From: Valencia hispanica
Lineage: Eukaryota; Chordata; Actinopteri; Cyprinodontiformes; Valenciidae
Reading direction: 5' to 3'
Assembly: GCA_963556495.2 (NCBI GenBank)
Contig: OY747703.1
Coordinates: forward strand, 60,660,796-60,724,795
Length of the DNA stretch: 64,000 bases
Shown here: positions 17,000 to 31,300 of the stretch, piece after piece
Layout: each line of letters begins with the position of its first letter
Numbering within the stretch: position 1 is the stretch's first letter
The notes under the pieces: model-generated
The model's input: the letters and a program-made list of their open reading frames with translations, nothing else
What the model was told of the DNA's origin: nothing
Database searches by the model: none
Translations under genes and position numbers: made by a program

Positions 17000-19900
17000 A
17001 TACTTCTTTAGACTCTCATAAATACTTCTTTAGACTCTCATAAATACTTCTTTAGACTCAATACTTCTTTAGACTCTCAGAAATACTTCTTTAGACTCTC
17101 AGAAGTACTACTTCAGACTCATAAATATTTCTTTAGACTCTCATAAATACTTCTCTAGACTCTCATAAATACTTCTTTAGACTCAAATACTTCTTTAGAC
17201 TCTCATAAATACTTCTTTAGACTCTCATAAATATTTCTTTAGACTCATAAATACTTTCTTTAGACTCTCATAAATACTTTCTTTAGACTCAGAAATACTT
17301 CTTTAGACTCACATAAATACTTCTTTAGACTCAATACTTCTTTAGACTCTCAGAAATACTTCTTTAGACTCATAAATACTTTCTTTAGACTCTCATAAAT
17401 ACTTCTTTAGACTCATTAATACTTCTTTAGACTCTCATAAATACTTCTTTAGACTCTCATAAATACTTCTTTAGACTCTCATAAATACTTCTTTAGACTC
17501 ATAAATACTTCTTTAGACTCATTAATACTTGTTTAGACTCTCAGAAATACTTCTTTAGACTCTCATAAATACTTCTTTAGACTCTCATAAATACTTCTTT
17601 AGACTCATTAATACTTCTTTAGACTCTCATAAATACTTCTTTAGACTCATAAATACTTTCTTTAGACTCTCATAAATACTTCTTTAGACTCATAAATACT
17701 TCTTTAGACTCTCATAAATAGTTCTTTAGACTCTCATAAATATTTCTTTAGACTCATAAATACTTTCTTTAGACTCTCATAAATATTTCTTTAGACTCAT
17801 AAATACTTTCTTTAGACTCTCATAAATACTTTCTTTAGACTCTCAGAAATACTTCTTTAGACTCAATACTTCTTTAGACTCTCAGAAATACTTCTTTAGA
17901 CTCTCAGAAATACTTCTTTAGACTCTCAGAAGTACTACTTCAGACTCATAAATACTTCTTTAGACTCTCATAAATACTTCTCTAGACTCTCATAAATACT
18001 TCTTTAGACTCATAAATACTTCTTTAGACTGTCAGAAATACTTCTTTAGACTCTCAGACATACTTCTTTAGACTCTCATAAATACTTCTTTAGACTCATT
18101 AATACTTCTTTAGACTCTCATAAATACTTCTTTAGACTCTCATAAATACTTCTTTAGACTCAGAAATACTTCTTTAGACTCATTAATACTTCTTTAGACT
18201 CTCATAAATACTTCTTTAGACTCAGAAATACTTCTTTAGACTCAGAAATACTTCTTTAGACTCATTAATACTTCTTTAGACTCTCATAAATACTTCTTTA
18301 TACTCATAAATACTTCTTTAGACTCAGAAATACTTCTTTAGACTCATTAATACTTCTTTAGGCTCTCAGAAATACTACTTTAGACTCATAAAAACTTCTT
18401 TAGACTCTCAAAAATACTTCTCTAGACTCTCATAAATACTTCTTTAGACTCATAAATACTTCTTTAGACTCTCAGAAATACTTCTTTAGACTCTCAGAAA
18501 TACTTCTTTAGACTCTCAGAAATACTTCTTTAGACTCATAAATACTTTCTTTAGACTCTCAGAAATACTTCTTTAGACTCAGAAATACTTCTTTAGACTC
18601 ATTAAAACTTCTTTAGACTCTCAGAAATACTTCTTTAGATTCTCATAAATACTTCTTTAGACTCATTAATACTTCTATAGACTATCAGAAATACTTCTTT
18701 AGATTCTCATAAATACTTCTTTAGACTCATTAATACTTCTATAGACTATCAGAAATACTTCTTTAGACTCTCAAAAATACTTCTTTAGACTCTCATAAAT
18801 ACTACTTTAGACTCATAAATACTTCTTTAGACTCTCATAAATACTTCTTTAGACTCTCAGAAATACTTCTTTAGATTCTCATAAATTATTCTTTAGACTC
18901 ATAAATACTTCTTTAGACTCATAAATACTTCTTTAGACTCTCAGAAATACTTCTTTAGACTCATAAATACTTCTTTAGACTCTCAGAAATACTACTTTAG
19001 ACTCATAAATACTTCTTTCGACTCTCATAAATACTACTTTAGACTCACAAATACTTCTTTATACTCATAAATACTTCTTTAGACTCAGAAATACTTCTTT
19101 AGACTCATTAATACTTCTTTAGACTCTCATAAATACTTCTTTAGACTCATAAATACTTCTTTAGACTCTCATAAATACTTCTTTAGACTCTCATAAATAC
19201 TTCTTTAGACTCTCATAAATACTTCTTTAGACTCACATAAATACTTCTTTAGACTCAATACTTCTTTAGACTCTCAGAAATACTTCTTTAGACTCTCAGA
19301 AATACTTCTTTAGACTCTCAGAAGTACTACTTCAGACTCATAAATACTTCTTTAGACTCTCATAAATACTTCTCTAGACTCTCATAAATACTTCTTTAGA
19401 CTCAAATACTTCTTTAGACTCTCATAAATACTTCTTTAGACTCTCATAAATATTTCTTTAGACTCATAAATACTTTCTTTAGACTCTCATAAATACTTTC
19501 TTTAGACTCAGAAATACTTCTTTAGACTCACATAAATACTTCTTTAGACTCAATACTTCTTTAGACTCTCAGAAATACTTCTTTAGACTCATAAATACTT
19601 TCTTTAGACTCTCATAAATACTTCTTTAGACTCATTAATACTTCTTTAGACTCTCATAAATACTTCTTTAGACTCTCATAAATACTTCTTTAGACTCTCA
19701 TAAATACTTCTTTAGACTCATTAATACTTGTTTAGACTCTCAGAAATACTTCTTTAGACTCTCATAAATACTTCTTTAGACTCTCATAAATACTTCTTTA
19801 GACTCATTAATACTTCTTTAGACTCTCATAAATACTTCTTTAGACTCATAAATACTTTCTTTAGACTCTCATAAATACTTCTTTAGACTCATAAATACTT

Positions 19901-22300
19901 CTTTAGACTCTCATAAATACTTCTTTAGACTCTCATAAATATTTCTTTAGACTCATAAATACTTTCTTTAGACTCTCATAAATATTTCTTTAGACTCATA
20001 AATACTTTCTTTAGACTCTCAGAAATACTTCTTTAGACTCAATACTTCTTTAGACTCTCAGAAATACTTCTTTAGACTCTCAGAAATACTTCTTTAGACT
20101 CTCAGAAGTACTACTTCAGACTCATAAATACTTCTTTAGACTCTCATAAATACTTCTCTAGACTCTCATAAATACTTCTTTAGACTCATAAATACTTCTT
20201 TAGACTGTCAGAAATACTTCTTTAGTCTCTCAGACATACTTCTTTAGACTCTCATAAATACTTCTTTAGACTCATTAATACTTCTTTAGACTCTCATAAA
20301 TACTTCTTTAGACTCTCATAAATACTTCTTTAGACTCAGAAATACTTCTTTAGACTCATTAATACTTCTTTAGACTCTCATAAATACTTCTTTAGACTCA
20401 GAAATACTTCTTTAGACTCAGAAATACTTCTTTAGACTCATTAATACTTCTTTAGACTCTCATAAATACTTCTTTAGACTCATAAATACTTCTTTAGACT
20501 CAGAAATACTTCTTTAGACTCATTAATACTTCTTTAGGCTCTCAGAAATACTACTTTAGACTCATAAAAACTTCTTTAGACTCTCAAAAATACTTCTCTA
20601 GACTCTCATAAATACTTCTTTAGACTCATAAATACTTCTTTAGACTCTCAGAAATACTTCTTTAGACTCTCAGAAATACTTCTTTAGACTCTCAGAAATA
20701 CTTCTTTAGACTCATAAATACTTTCTTTAGACTCTCAGAAATACTTCTTTAGACTCAGAAATACTTCTTTAGACTCATTAATACTTCTTTAGACTCTCAG
20801 AAATACTTCTTTAGACTCATAAATACTTCTCTAGACTCTCATAAATACGTCTTTAGACTCATAAATACTTCTTTAGACTCTCAGAAATACTTCTTTAGAC
20901 TCTCAGAAATACTTCTTTAGACTCTCATAAATACTTCTTTAGACTCATAAATACTTTCTTTAGACTCTCATAAATACTTCTTTAGACCCAGAAATACTTC
21001 TTTAGACTCATTAATACTTCTTTAGAATCTCAGAAATACTTCTTTAGACTCAATACTTCTTTAGACTCTCAGAAATACTTCTTTAGACTCAATACTTCTT
21101 TAGACTCTCAGAAATACTTCTTTAGACTCTCAGAAATACTTCTTTAGACTCTCAGAAATACTTCTTTAGACGCTCAGAAATACTTCTTTAGACTCATAAA
21201 TACTTCTTTAGACTCTCAGAAATACTTCTTTAGACTCTCAGAAATACTTCTTTAGACTCTCAGAAATTCTTCTTTAGACTCATAAATACTTCTTTAGACT
21301 CTCAGAAATACTTCTTTAGACTCTCAGAAATACTTCTTTAGACTCTCAGAAATACTTCTTTAGACTCTCAGAAATACTTCTTTAGACTCTCAGAAATACT
21401 TTTTTAGACTCATAAATACTTCTTTAGACTCTCAGAAATACTTCTTTAGACTCTCAGAAATACTTCTTTAGACTCTCAGAAATACTTCTTTAGACTCATA
21501 AATACTTCTTTAGACTCTCATAAATACTTCTTTAGACTCTCATAAATACTTCTTTAGACTCTCAGAAATACTTCTTTAGACTCATTAATACTTCTTTAGA
21601 CTCTCATAAATACTTCTTTAGACTCATAAATACTTCTTTAGACTCATAAATACTTCTTTAGACTGTCAGAAATACTTCTTTAGACTCTCAGACATACTTC
21701 TTTAGACTCTCATAAATACTTCTTTAGACTCATTAATACTTCTTTAGACTCTCATAAATACTTCTTTAGACTCTCATAAATACTTCTTTAGACTCAGAAA
21801 TACTTCTTTAGACTCATTAATACTTCTTTAGACTCTCATAAATACTTCTTTAGACTCAGAAATACTTCTTTAGACTCAGAAATACTTCTTTAGACTCATT
21901 AATACTTCTTTAGACTCTCATAAATACTTCTTTAGACTCATAAATACTTCTTTAGACTCAGAAATACTTCTTTAGACTCATTAATACTTCTTTAGGCTCT
22001 CAGAAATACTACTTTAGACTCATAAAAACTTCTTTAGACTCTCAAAAATACTTCTCTAGACTCTCATAAATACTTCTTTAGACTCATAAATACTTCTTTA
22101 GACTCTCAGAAATACTTCTTTAGACTCATAAATACTTTCTTTAGACTCTCAGAAATACTTCTTTAGACTCAGAAATACTTCTTTAGACTCATTAATACTT
22201 CTTTAGACTCTCAGAAATACTTCTTTAGACTCATAAATACTTCTCTAGACTCTCATAAATACGTCTTTAGACTCATAAATACTTCTTTAGACTCTCAGAA
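17000..22300 (+). repeat. Higher-order block duplicated at about 12.6 kb offset
   Basis: Private variants recur in the same order near 29.6-34.9 kb: GTACTACTTC at 17105/29708, 17932/30535 and 19324/31925; GGCTCTCAG at 18361/30964, 20537/33117 and 21995/34575; CTTGTTTAG at 17528/30131; TACGTC at 20846/33426. Offsets are 12,603 bp in the left part and 12,580 bp in most of the right part, consistent with small unit gains and losses after one large duplication. Confidence 0.85.
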
Positions 22301-25300
22301 ATACTTCTTTAGACTCTCAGAAATACTTCTTTAGACTCTCATAAATACTTCTTTAGACTCATAAATACTTTCTTTAGACTCTCATAAATACTTCTTTAGA
22401 CCCAGAAATACTTCTTTAGACTCATTAATACTTCTTTAGAATCTCAGAAATACTTCTTTAGACTCAATACTTCTTTAGACTCTCAGAAATACTTCTTTAG
22501 ACTCAATACTTCTTTAGACTCTCAGAAATACTTCTTTAGACTCTCAGAAATACTTCTTTATACTCTCAGAAATACTTCTTTAGACGGTCAGAAATACTTC
22601 TTTAGACTCATAAATACTTCTTTAGACTCTCAGAAATACTTCTTTAGACTCTCAGAAATACTTCTTTAGACTCTCAGAAATACTTCTTTAGACTCTCAGA
22701 AATACTTCTTTAGACTCATAAATACTTCTTTAGACTCTCAGAAATACTTCTTTAGACTCTCAGAAATACTTCTTTAGACTCTCAGAAATACTTCTTTAGA
22801 CTCTCAGACATACTTCTTTAGACTCATAAATACTTCTTTAGACTCTCAGAAATACTTCTTTAGACTCTCAGAAATACTTCTTTAGACTCTCAGAAATACT
22901 TCTTTAGACTCATAAATACTTCTTTAGACTCATTAATACTTCTTTAGAATCTCAGAAATACTTCTTTAGACTCAATACTTCTTTAGACTCTCAGAAATAC
23001 TTCTTTAGACTCAATACTTCTTTAGACTCTCAGAAATACTTCTTTAGACTCTCAGAAATACTTCTTTATACTCTCAGAAATACTTCTTTAGACGGTCAGA
23101 AATACTTCTTTAGACTCATAAATACTTCTTTAGACTCTCAGAAATACTTCTTTAGACTCTCAGAAATACTTCTTTAGACTCTCAGAAATACTTCTTTAGA
23201 CTCTCAGAAATACTTCTTTAGACTCATAAATACTTCTTTAGACTCTCAGAAATACTTCTTTAGACTCTCAGAAATACTTCTTTAGACTCTCAGAAATACT
23301 TCTTTAGACTCTCAGAAATACTTCTTTAGACTCATAAATACTTCTTTAGACTCTCAGAAATACTTCTTTAGACTCTCAGAAATACTTCTTTAGACTCTCA
23401 GAAATACTTCTTTAGACTCATAAATACTTCTTTAGACTCTCATAAATACTTCTTTAGACTCTCATAAATACTTCTTTAGACTCTCAGAAATACTTCTTTA
23501 GACTCATTAAAACTTCTTTAGACTCTCAGAAATACTTCTTTAGATTCTCATAAATATTTCTTTAGACTCTCAGAAATACTTCTTTAGACTCATAAATACT
23601 TCTTTAGACTCTCAGAAATACTTCTTTAGACTCATTAAAACTTCTTTAGACTCTCAGAAATACTTCTTTAGACTCATAAATACTTCTTTAGACTCTCAGA
23701 AATACTTCTTTAGACTCTCATAAATACTTCTTTAGACTCTCATAAATACTTCTTTAGACTCTCAGAAATACTTCTTTAGACTCTCAGAAATACTTCTTTA
23801 GACTCATAAATACTTCTTTAGACTCTCAGAAATACTTCTTTAGACTCTCAGAAATACTTCTTTAGACTCTCAGAAATACTTCTTTAGACTCTCAGAAATA
23901 CTTCTTTAGACTCATAAATACTTCTTTAGACTCTCAGAAATACTTCTTTAGACTCTCATAAATACTTCTTTAGACTCTCATAAATACTTCTTTAGACTCT
24001 CAGAAATACTTCTTTAGACTCTCAGAAATACTTCTTTAGACTCTCAGAAATACTTCTTTAGACTCATAAATACTTCTTTAGACTCTCATAAATACTTCTT
24101 TAGACTCTCAGAAATACTTCTTTAGACTCATAAATACTTCTTTAGACTCAGAAATACTTCTTTAGACTCATTAAAACTTCTTTAGACTCTCAGAAATACT
24201 TCTTTAGATTCTCATAAATATTTCTTTAGACTCTCAGAAATACTTCTTTAGACTCATAAATACTTCTTTAGACTCTCAGAAATACTTCTTTAGACTCATA
24301 AATACTTCTTTGACTCTCAGAAATACTTCTTTAGACTCTCAGAAATACTTCTTTAGACTCTCAGAAATACTTCTTTAGACTCATAAATACTTCTTTAGAC
24401 TCTCATAAATACTTCTTTAGACTCTCAGAAATACTTCTTTAGACTCATAAATACTTCTTTAGACTCAGAAATACTTCTTTAGACTCATTAAAACTTCTTT
24501 AGACTCTCAGACATACTTCTTTAGATTCTCATAAATATTTCTTTAGACTCTCAGAAATACTTCTTTAGACTCATAAATACTTCTTTAGACTCTCAGAAAT
24601 ACTTCTTTAGACTCATAAATACTTCTTTAGACTCTCAGAAATACTTCTTTAGACTCTCAGAAATACTTCTTTAGACTCTCAGAAATACTTCTTTAGACTC
24701 ATAAATACTTCTTTAGACTCTCAGAAATACTTCTTTAGACTCTCAGAAATACTTCTTTAGACTCATAAATACTTCTTTAGACTCTCAGAAATACTTCTTT
24801 AGACTCTCAGAAATACTTCTTTAGACTCTCAGAAATACTTCTTTAGACTCATAAATACTTCTTTAGACTCTCATAAATACTTCTTTAGACTCTCAGAAAT
24901 ACTTCTTTAGACTCATAAATACTTCTTTAGACTCAGAAATACTTCTTTAGACTCATTAAAACTTCTTTAGACTCTCAGAAATACTTCTTTAGATTCTCAT
25001 AAATATTTCTTTAGACTCTCAGAAATACTTCTTTAGACTCATAAATACTTCTTTAGACTCTCAGAAATACTTCTTTAGACTCATTAAAACTTCTTTAGAC
25101 TCTCAGAAATACTTCTTTAGACTCATAAATACTTCTTTAGACTCTCAGAAATACTTCTTTAAACTCTCAGAAATACTTCTTTAGACTCATAAATACTTCT
25201 TTAGACTCTCAGAAATACTTCTTTAGACTCATTAAAACTTCTTTAGACTCTCAGAAATACTTCTTTAGATTCTCATAAATACTTCTTTAGACTCATTAAT

Positions 25301-28300
25301 ACTTCTATAGACTATCAGAAATACTTCTTTAGATTCTCATAAATACTTCTTTAGACTCATCAATACTTCTTTAGACTCTCAGAAATACTTCTTTAGACTC
25401 ATAAATACTTCTTTAGACTCTCAGAAATACTTCTTTAGACTCTCAGAAATACTTCTTTAGACTCTCAGTAATACTTCTTTAGACTCATAAATACTTCTTT
25501 AGACTCTCAGAAATACTTCTTTAGACTCTCAGAAATACTTCTTTAGACTCTCAGAAATACTTCTTTAGACTCATAAATACTTCTTTAGACTCTCATAAAT
25601 ACTTCTTTAGACTCTCAGAAATACTTCTTTAGACTCTCAGAAATACTTCTTTAGACTCTCAGAAATACTTCTTTAGACTCATAAATACTTCTTTAGACTC
25701 TCATAAATACTTCTTTAGACTCTCAGAAATACTTCTTTAGACTCATAAATACTTCTTTAGACTCAGAAATACTTCTTTAGACTCATTAAAACTTCTTTAG
25801 ACTCTCAGAAATACTTCTTTAGATTCTCATAAATATTTCTTTAGACTCTCAGAAATACTTCTTTAGACTCATAAATACTTCTTTAGACTCTCAGAAATAC
25901 TTCTTTAGACTCATAAATACTTCTTTGACTCTCAGAAATACTTCTTTAGACTCTCAGAAATACTTCTTTAGACTCTCAGAAATACTTCTTTAGACTCATA
26001 AATACTTCTTTAGACTCTCATAAATACTTCTTTAGACTCTCAGAAATACTTCTTTAGACTCATAAATACTTCTTTAGACTCAGAAATACTTCTTTAGACT
26101 CATTAAAACTTCTTTAGACTCTCAGACATACTTCTTTAGATTCTCATAAATATTTCTTTAGACTCTCAGAAATACTTCTTTAGACTCATAAATACTTCTT
26201 TAGACTCTCAGAAATACTTCTTTAGACTCATAAATACTTCTTTAGACTCTCAGAAATACTTCTTTAGACTCTCAGAAATACTTCTTTAGACTCTCAGAAA
26301 TACTTCTTTAGACTCATAAATACTTCTTTAGACTCTCAGAAATACTTCTTTAGACTCTCAGAAATACTTCTTTAGACTCATAAATACTTCTTTAGACTCT
26401 CAGAAATACTTCTTTAGACTCTCAGAAATACTTCTTTAGACTCTCAGAAATACTTCTTTAGACTCATAAATACTTCTTTAGACTCTCATAAATACTTCTT
26501 TAGACTCTCAGAAATACTTCTTTAGACTCATAAATACTTCTTTAGACTCAGAAATACTTCTTTAGACTCATTAAAACTTCTTTAGACTCTCAGAAATACT
26601 TCTTTAGATTCTCATAAATATTTCTTTAGACTCTCAGAAATACTTCTTTAGACTCATAAATACTTCTTTAGACTCTCAGAAATACTTCTTTAGACTCATT
26701 AAAACTTCTTTAGACTCTCAGAAATACTTCTTTAGACTCATAAATACTTCTTTAGACTCTCAGAAATACTTCTTTAAACTCTCAGAAATACTTCTTTAGA
26801 CTCATAAATACTTCTTTAGACTCTCAGAAATACTTCTTTAGACTCATTAAAACTTCTTTAGACTCTCAGAAATACTTCTTTAGATTCTCATAAATACTTC
26901 TTTAGACTCATTAATACTTCTATAGACTATCAGAAATACTTCTTTAGATTCTCATAAATACTTCTTTAGACTCATCAATACTTCTTTAGACTCTCAGAAA
27001 TACTTCTTTAGACTCATAAATACTTCTTTAGACTCTCAGAAATACTTCTTTAGACTCTCAGAAATACTTCTTTAGACTCTCAGTAATACTTCTTTAGACT
27101 CATAAATACTTCTTTAGACTCTCAGAAATACTTCTTTAGACTCTCAGAAATACTTCTTTAGACTCTCAGAAATACTTCTTTAGACTCATAAATACTTCTT
27201 TAGACTCTCAGAAATACTTCTTTAGACTCTCAGAAATACTTCTTTAGACTCTCAGAAATACTTCTTTAGACTCATAAATACTTCTTTAGACTCTCAGAAA
27301 TACTTCTTTAGACTCATTAAAACTTTAGACTCTCAGAAATACTTCTTTAGACTCATAAATACTTCTTTAGACTCTCAGAAATACTTCTTTAAACTCTCAG
27401 AAATACTTCTTTAGACTCATAAATACTTCTTTAGACTCTCAGAAATACTTCTTTAGACTCATTAAAACTTCTTTAGACTCTCAGAAATACTTCTTTAGAT
27501 TCTCATAAATACTTCTTTAGACTCATTAATACTTCTATAGACTATCAGAAATACTTCTTTAGATTCTCATAAATACTTCTTTAGACTCATTAATACTTCT
27601 ATAGACTATCAGAAATACTTCTTTAGACTCTCAAAAATACTTCTTTAGACTCTCATAAATACTACTTTAGACTCATAAATACTTCTTTAGACTCTCATAA
27701 ATACTTCTTTAGACTCTCAGACATACTTCTTTAGATTCTCATAAATTATTCTTTAGACTCATAAATACTTCTTTAGACTCATAAATACTTCTTTAGACTC
27801 TCAGAAATACTTCTTTAGACTCATAAATACTTCTTTAGACTCTCAGAAATACTACTTTAGACTCATAAATACTTCTTTCGACTCTCATAAATACTACTTT
27901 AGACTCACAAATACTTCTTTATACTCATAAATACTTCTTTAGACTCAGAAATACTTCTTTAGACTCATTAATACTTCTTTAGACTCTCATAAATACTTCT
28001 TTAGACTCATAAATACTTCTTTAGACTCTCATAAATACTTCTTTAGACTCTCATAAATACTTCTTTAGACTCTCATAAATACTTCTTTAGACTCTCATAA
28101 ATACTTCTTTAGACTCACATAAATACTTCTTTAGACTCAATACTTCTTTAGACTCTCAGAAATACTTCTTTAGACTCTCAGAAGTACTACTTCAGACTCA
28201 TAAATACTTCTTTAGACTCTCATAAATACTTCTCTAGACTCTCATAAATACTTCTTTAGACTCATAAATACTTCTTTAGACTCTCAGAAATACTTCTTTA

Positions 28301-31300
28301 AACTCTCAGAAATACTTCTTTAGACTCATAAATACTTCTTTAGACTCTCAGAAATACTTCTTTAGACTCATTAAAACTTCTTTAGACTCTCAGAAATACT
28401 TCTTTAGATTCTCATAAATACTTCTTTAGACTCATTAATACTTCTATAGACTATCAGAAATACTTCTTTAGATTCTCATAAATACTTCTTTAGACTCATC
28501 AATACTTCTTTAGACTCTCAGAAATACTTCTTTAGACTCATAAATACTTCTTTAGACTCTCAGAAATACTTCTTTAGACTCTCAGAAATACTTCTTTAGA
28601 CTCTCAGTAATACTTCTTTAGACTCATAAATACTTCTTTAGACTCTCAGAAATACTTCTTTAGACTCTCAGAAATACTTCTTTAGACTCTCAGAAATACT
28701 TCTTTAGACTCATAAATACTTCTTTAGACTCTCAGAAATACTTCTTTAGACTCTCAGAAATACTTCTTTAGACTCTCAGAAATACTTCTTTAGACTCATA
28801 AATACTTCTTTAGACTCTCAGAAATACTTCTTTAGACTCATTAAAACTTTAGACTCTCAGAAATACTTCTTTAGACTCATAAATACTTCTTTAGACTCTC
28901 AGAAATACTTCTTTAAACTCTCAGAAATACTTCTTTAGACTCATAAATACTTCTTTAGACTCTCAGAAATACTTCTTTAGACTCATTAAAACTTCTTTAG
29001 ACTCTCAGAAATACTTCTTTAGATTCTCATAAATACTTCTTTAGACTCATTAATACTTCTATAGACTATCAGAAATACTTCTTTAGATTCTCATAAATAC
29101 TTCTTTAGACTCATTAATACTTCTATAGACTATCAGAAATACTTCTTTAGACTCTCAAAAATACTTCTTTAGACTCTCATAAATACTACTTTAGACTCAT
29201 AAATACTTCTTTAGACTCTCATAAATACTTCTTTAGACTCTCAGACATACTTCTTTAGATTCTCATAAATTATTCTTTAGACTCATAAATACTTCTTTAG
29301 ACTCATAAATACTTCTTTAGACTCTCAGAAATACTTCTTTAGACTCATAAATACTTCTTTAGACTCTCAGAAATACTACTTTAGACTCATAAATACTTCT
29401 TTCGACTCTCATAAATACTACTTTAGACTCACAAATACTTCTTTATACTCATAAATACTTCTTTAGACTCAGAAATACTTCTTTAGACTCATTAATACTT
29501 CTTTAGACTCTCATAAATACTTCTTTAGACTCATAAATACTTCTTTAGACTCTCATAAATACTTCTTTAGACTCTCATAAATACTTCTTTAGACTCTCAT
29601 AAATACTTCTTTAGACTCTCATAAATACTTCTTTAGACTCACATAAATACTTCTTTAGACTCAATACTTCTTTAGACTCTCAGAAATACTTCTTTAGACT
29701 CTCAGAAGTACTACTTCAGACTCATAAATACTTCTTTAGACTCTCATAAATACTTCTCTAGACTCTCATAAATACTTCTTTAGACTCAAATACTTCTTTA
29801 GACTCTCATAAATACTTCTTTAGACTCTCATAAATATTTCTTTAGACTCATAAATACTTTCTTTAGACTCTCATAAATACTTTCTTTAGACTCAGAAATA
29901 CTTCTTTAGACTCACATAAATACTTCTTTAGACTCAATACTTCTTTAGACTCTCAGAAATACTTCTTTAGACTCATAAATACTTTCTTTAGACTCTCATA
30001 AATACTTCTTTAGACTCATTAATACTTCTTTAGACTCTCATAAATACTTCTTTAGACTCTCATAAATACTTCTTTAGACTCTCATAAATACTTCTTTAGA
30101 CTCATAAATACTTCTTTAGACTCATTAATACTTGTTTAGACTCTCAGAAATACTTCTTTAGACTCTCATAAATACTTCTTTAGACTCTCATAAATACTTC
30201 TTTAGACTCATTAATACTTCTTTAGACTCTCATAAATACTTCTTTAGACTCATAAATACTTTCTTTAGACTCTCATAAATACTTCTTTAGACTCATAAAT
30301 ACTTCTTTAGACTCTCATAAATACTTCTTTAGACTCTCATAAATATTTCTTTAGACTCATAAATACTTTCTTTAGACTCTCATAAATATTTCTTTAGACT
30401 CATAAATACTTTCTTTAGACTCTCATAAATACTTTCTTTAGACTCTCAGAAATACTTCTTTAGACTCAATACTTCTTTAGACTCTCAGAAATACTTCTTT
30501 AGACTCTCAGAAATACTTCTTTAGACTCTCAGAAGTACTACTTCAGACTCATAAATACTTCTTTAGACTCTCATAAATACTTCTCTAGACTCTCATAAAT
30601 ACTTCTTTAGACTCATAAATACTTCTTTAGACTGTCAGAAATACTTCTTTAGACTCTCAGACATACTTCTTTAGACTCTCATAAATACTTCTTTAGACTC
30701 ATTAATACTTCTTTAGACTCTCATAAATACTTCTTTAGACTCTCATAAATACTTCTTTAGACTCAGAAATACTTCTTTAGACTCATTAATACTTCTTTAG
30801 ACTCTCATAAATACTTCTTTAGACTCAGAAATACTTCTTTAGACTCAGAAATACTTCTTTAGACTCATTAATACTTCTTTAGACTCTCATAAATACTTCT
30901 TTAGACTCAAAAATACTTCTTTAGACTCAGAAATACTTCTTTAGACTCATTAATACTTCTTTAGGCTCTCAGAAATACTACTTTAGACTCATAAAAACTT
31001 CTTTAGACTCTCAAAAATACTTCTCTAGACTCTCATAAATACTTCTTTAGACTCATAAATACTTCTTTAGACTCTCAGAAATACTTCTTTAGACTCTCAG
31101 AAATACTTCTTTAGACTCTCAGAAATACTTCTTTAGACTCATAAATACTTTCTTTAGACTCTCAGAAATACTTCTTTAGACTCAGAAATACTTCTTTAGA
31201 CTCATTAATACTTCTTTAGACTCTCAGAAATACTTCTTTAGACTCTCATAAATACTTCTTTAGACTCATAAATACTTTCTTTAGACTCTCATAAATACTT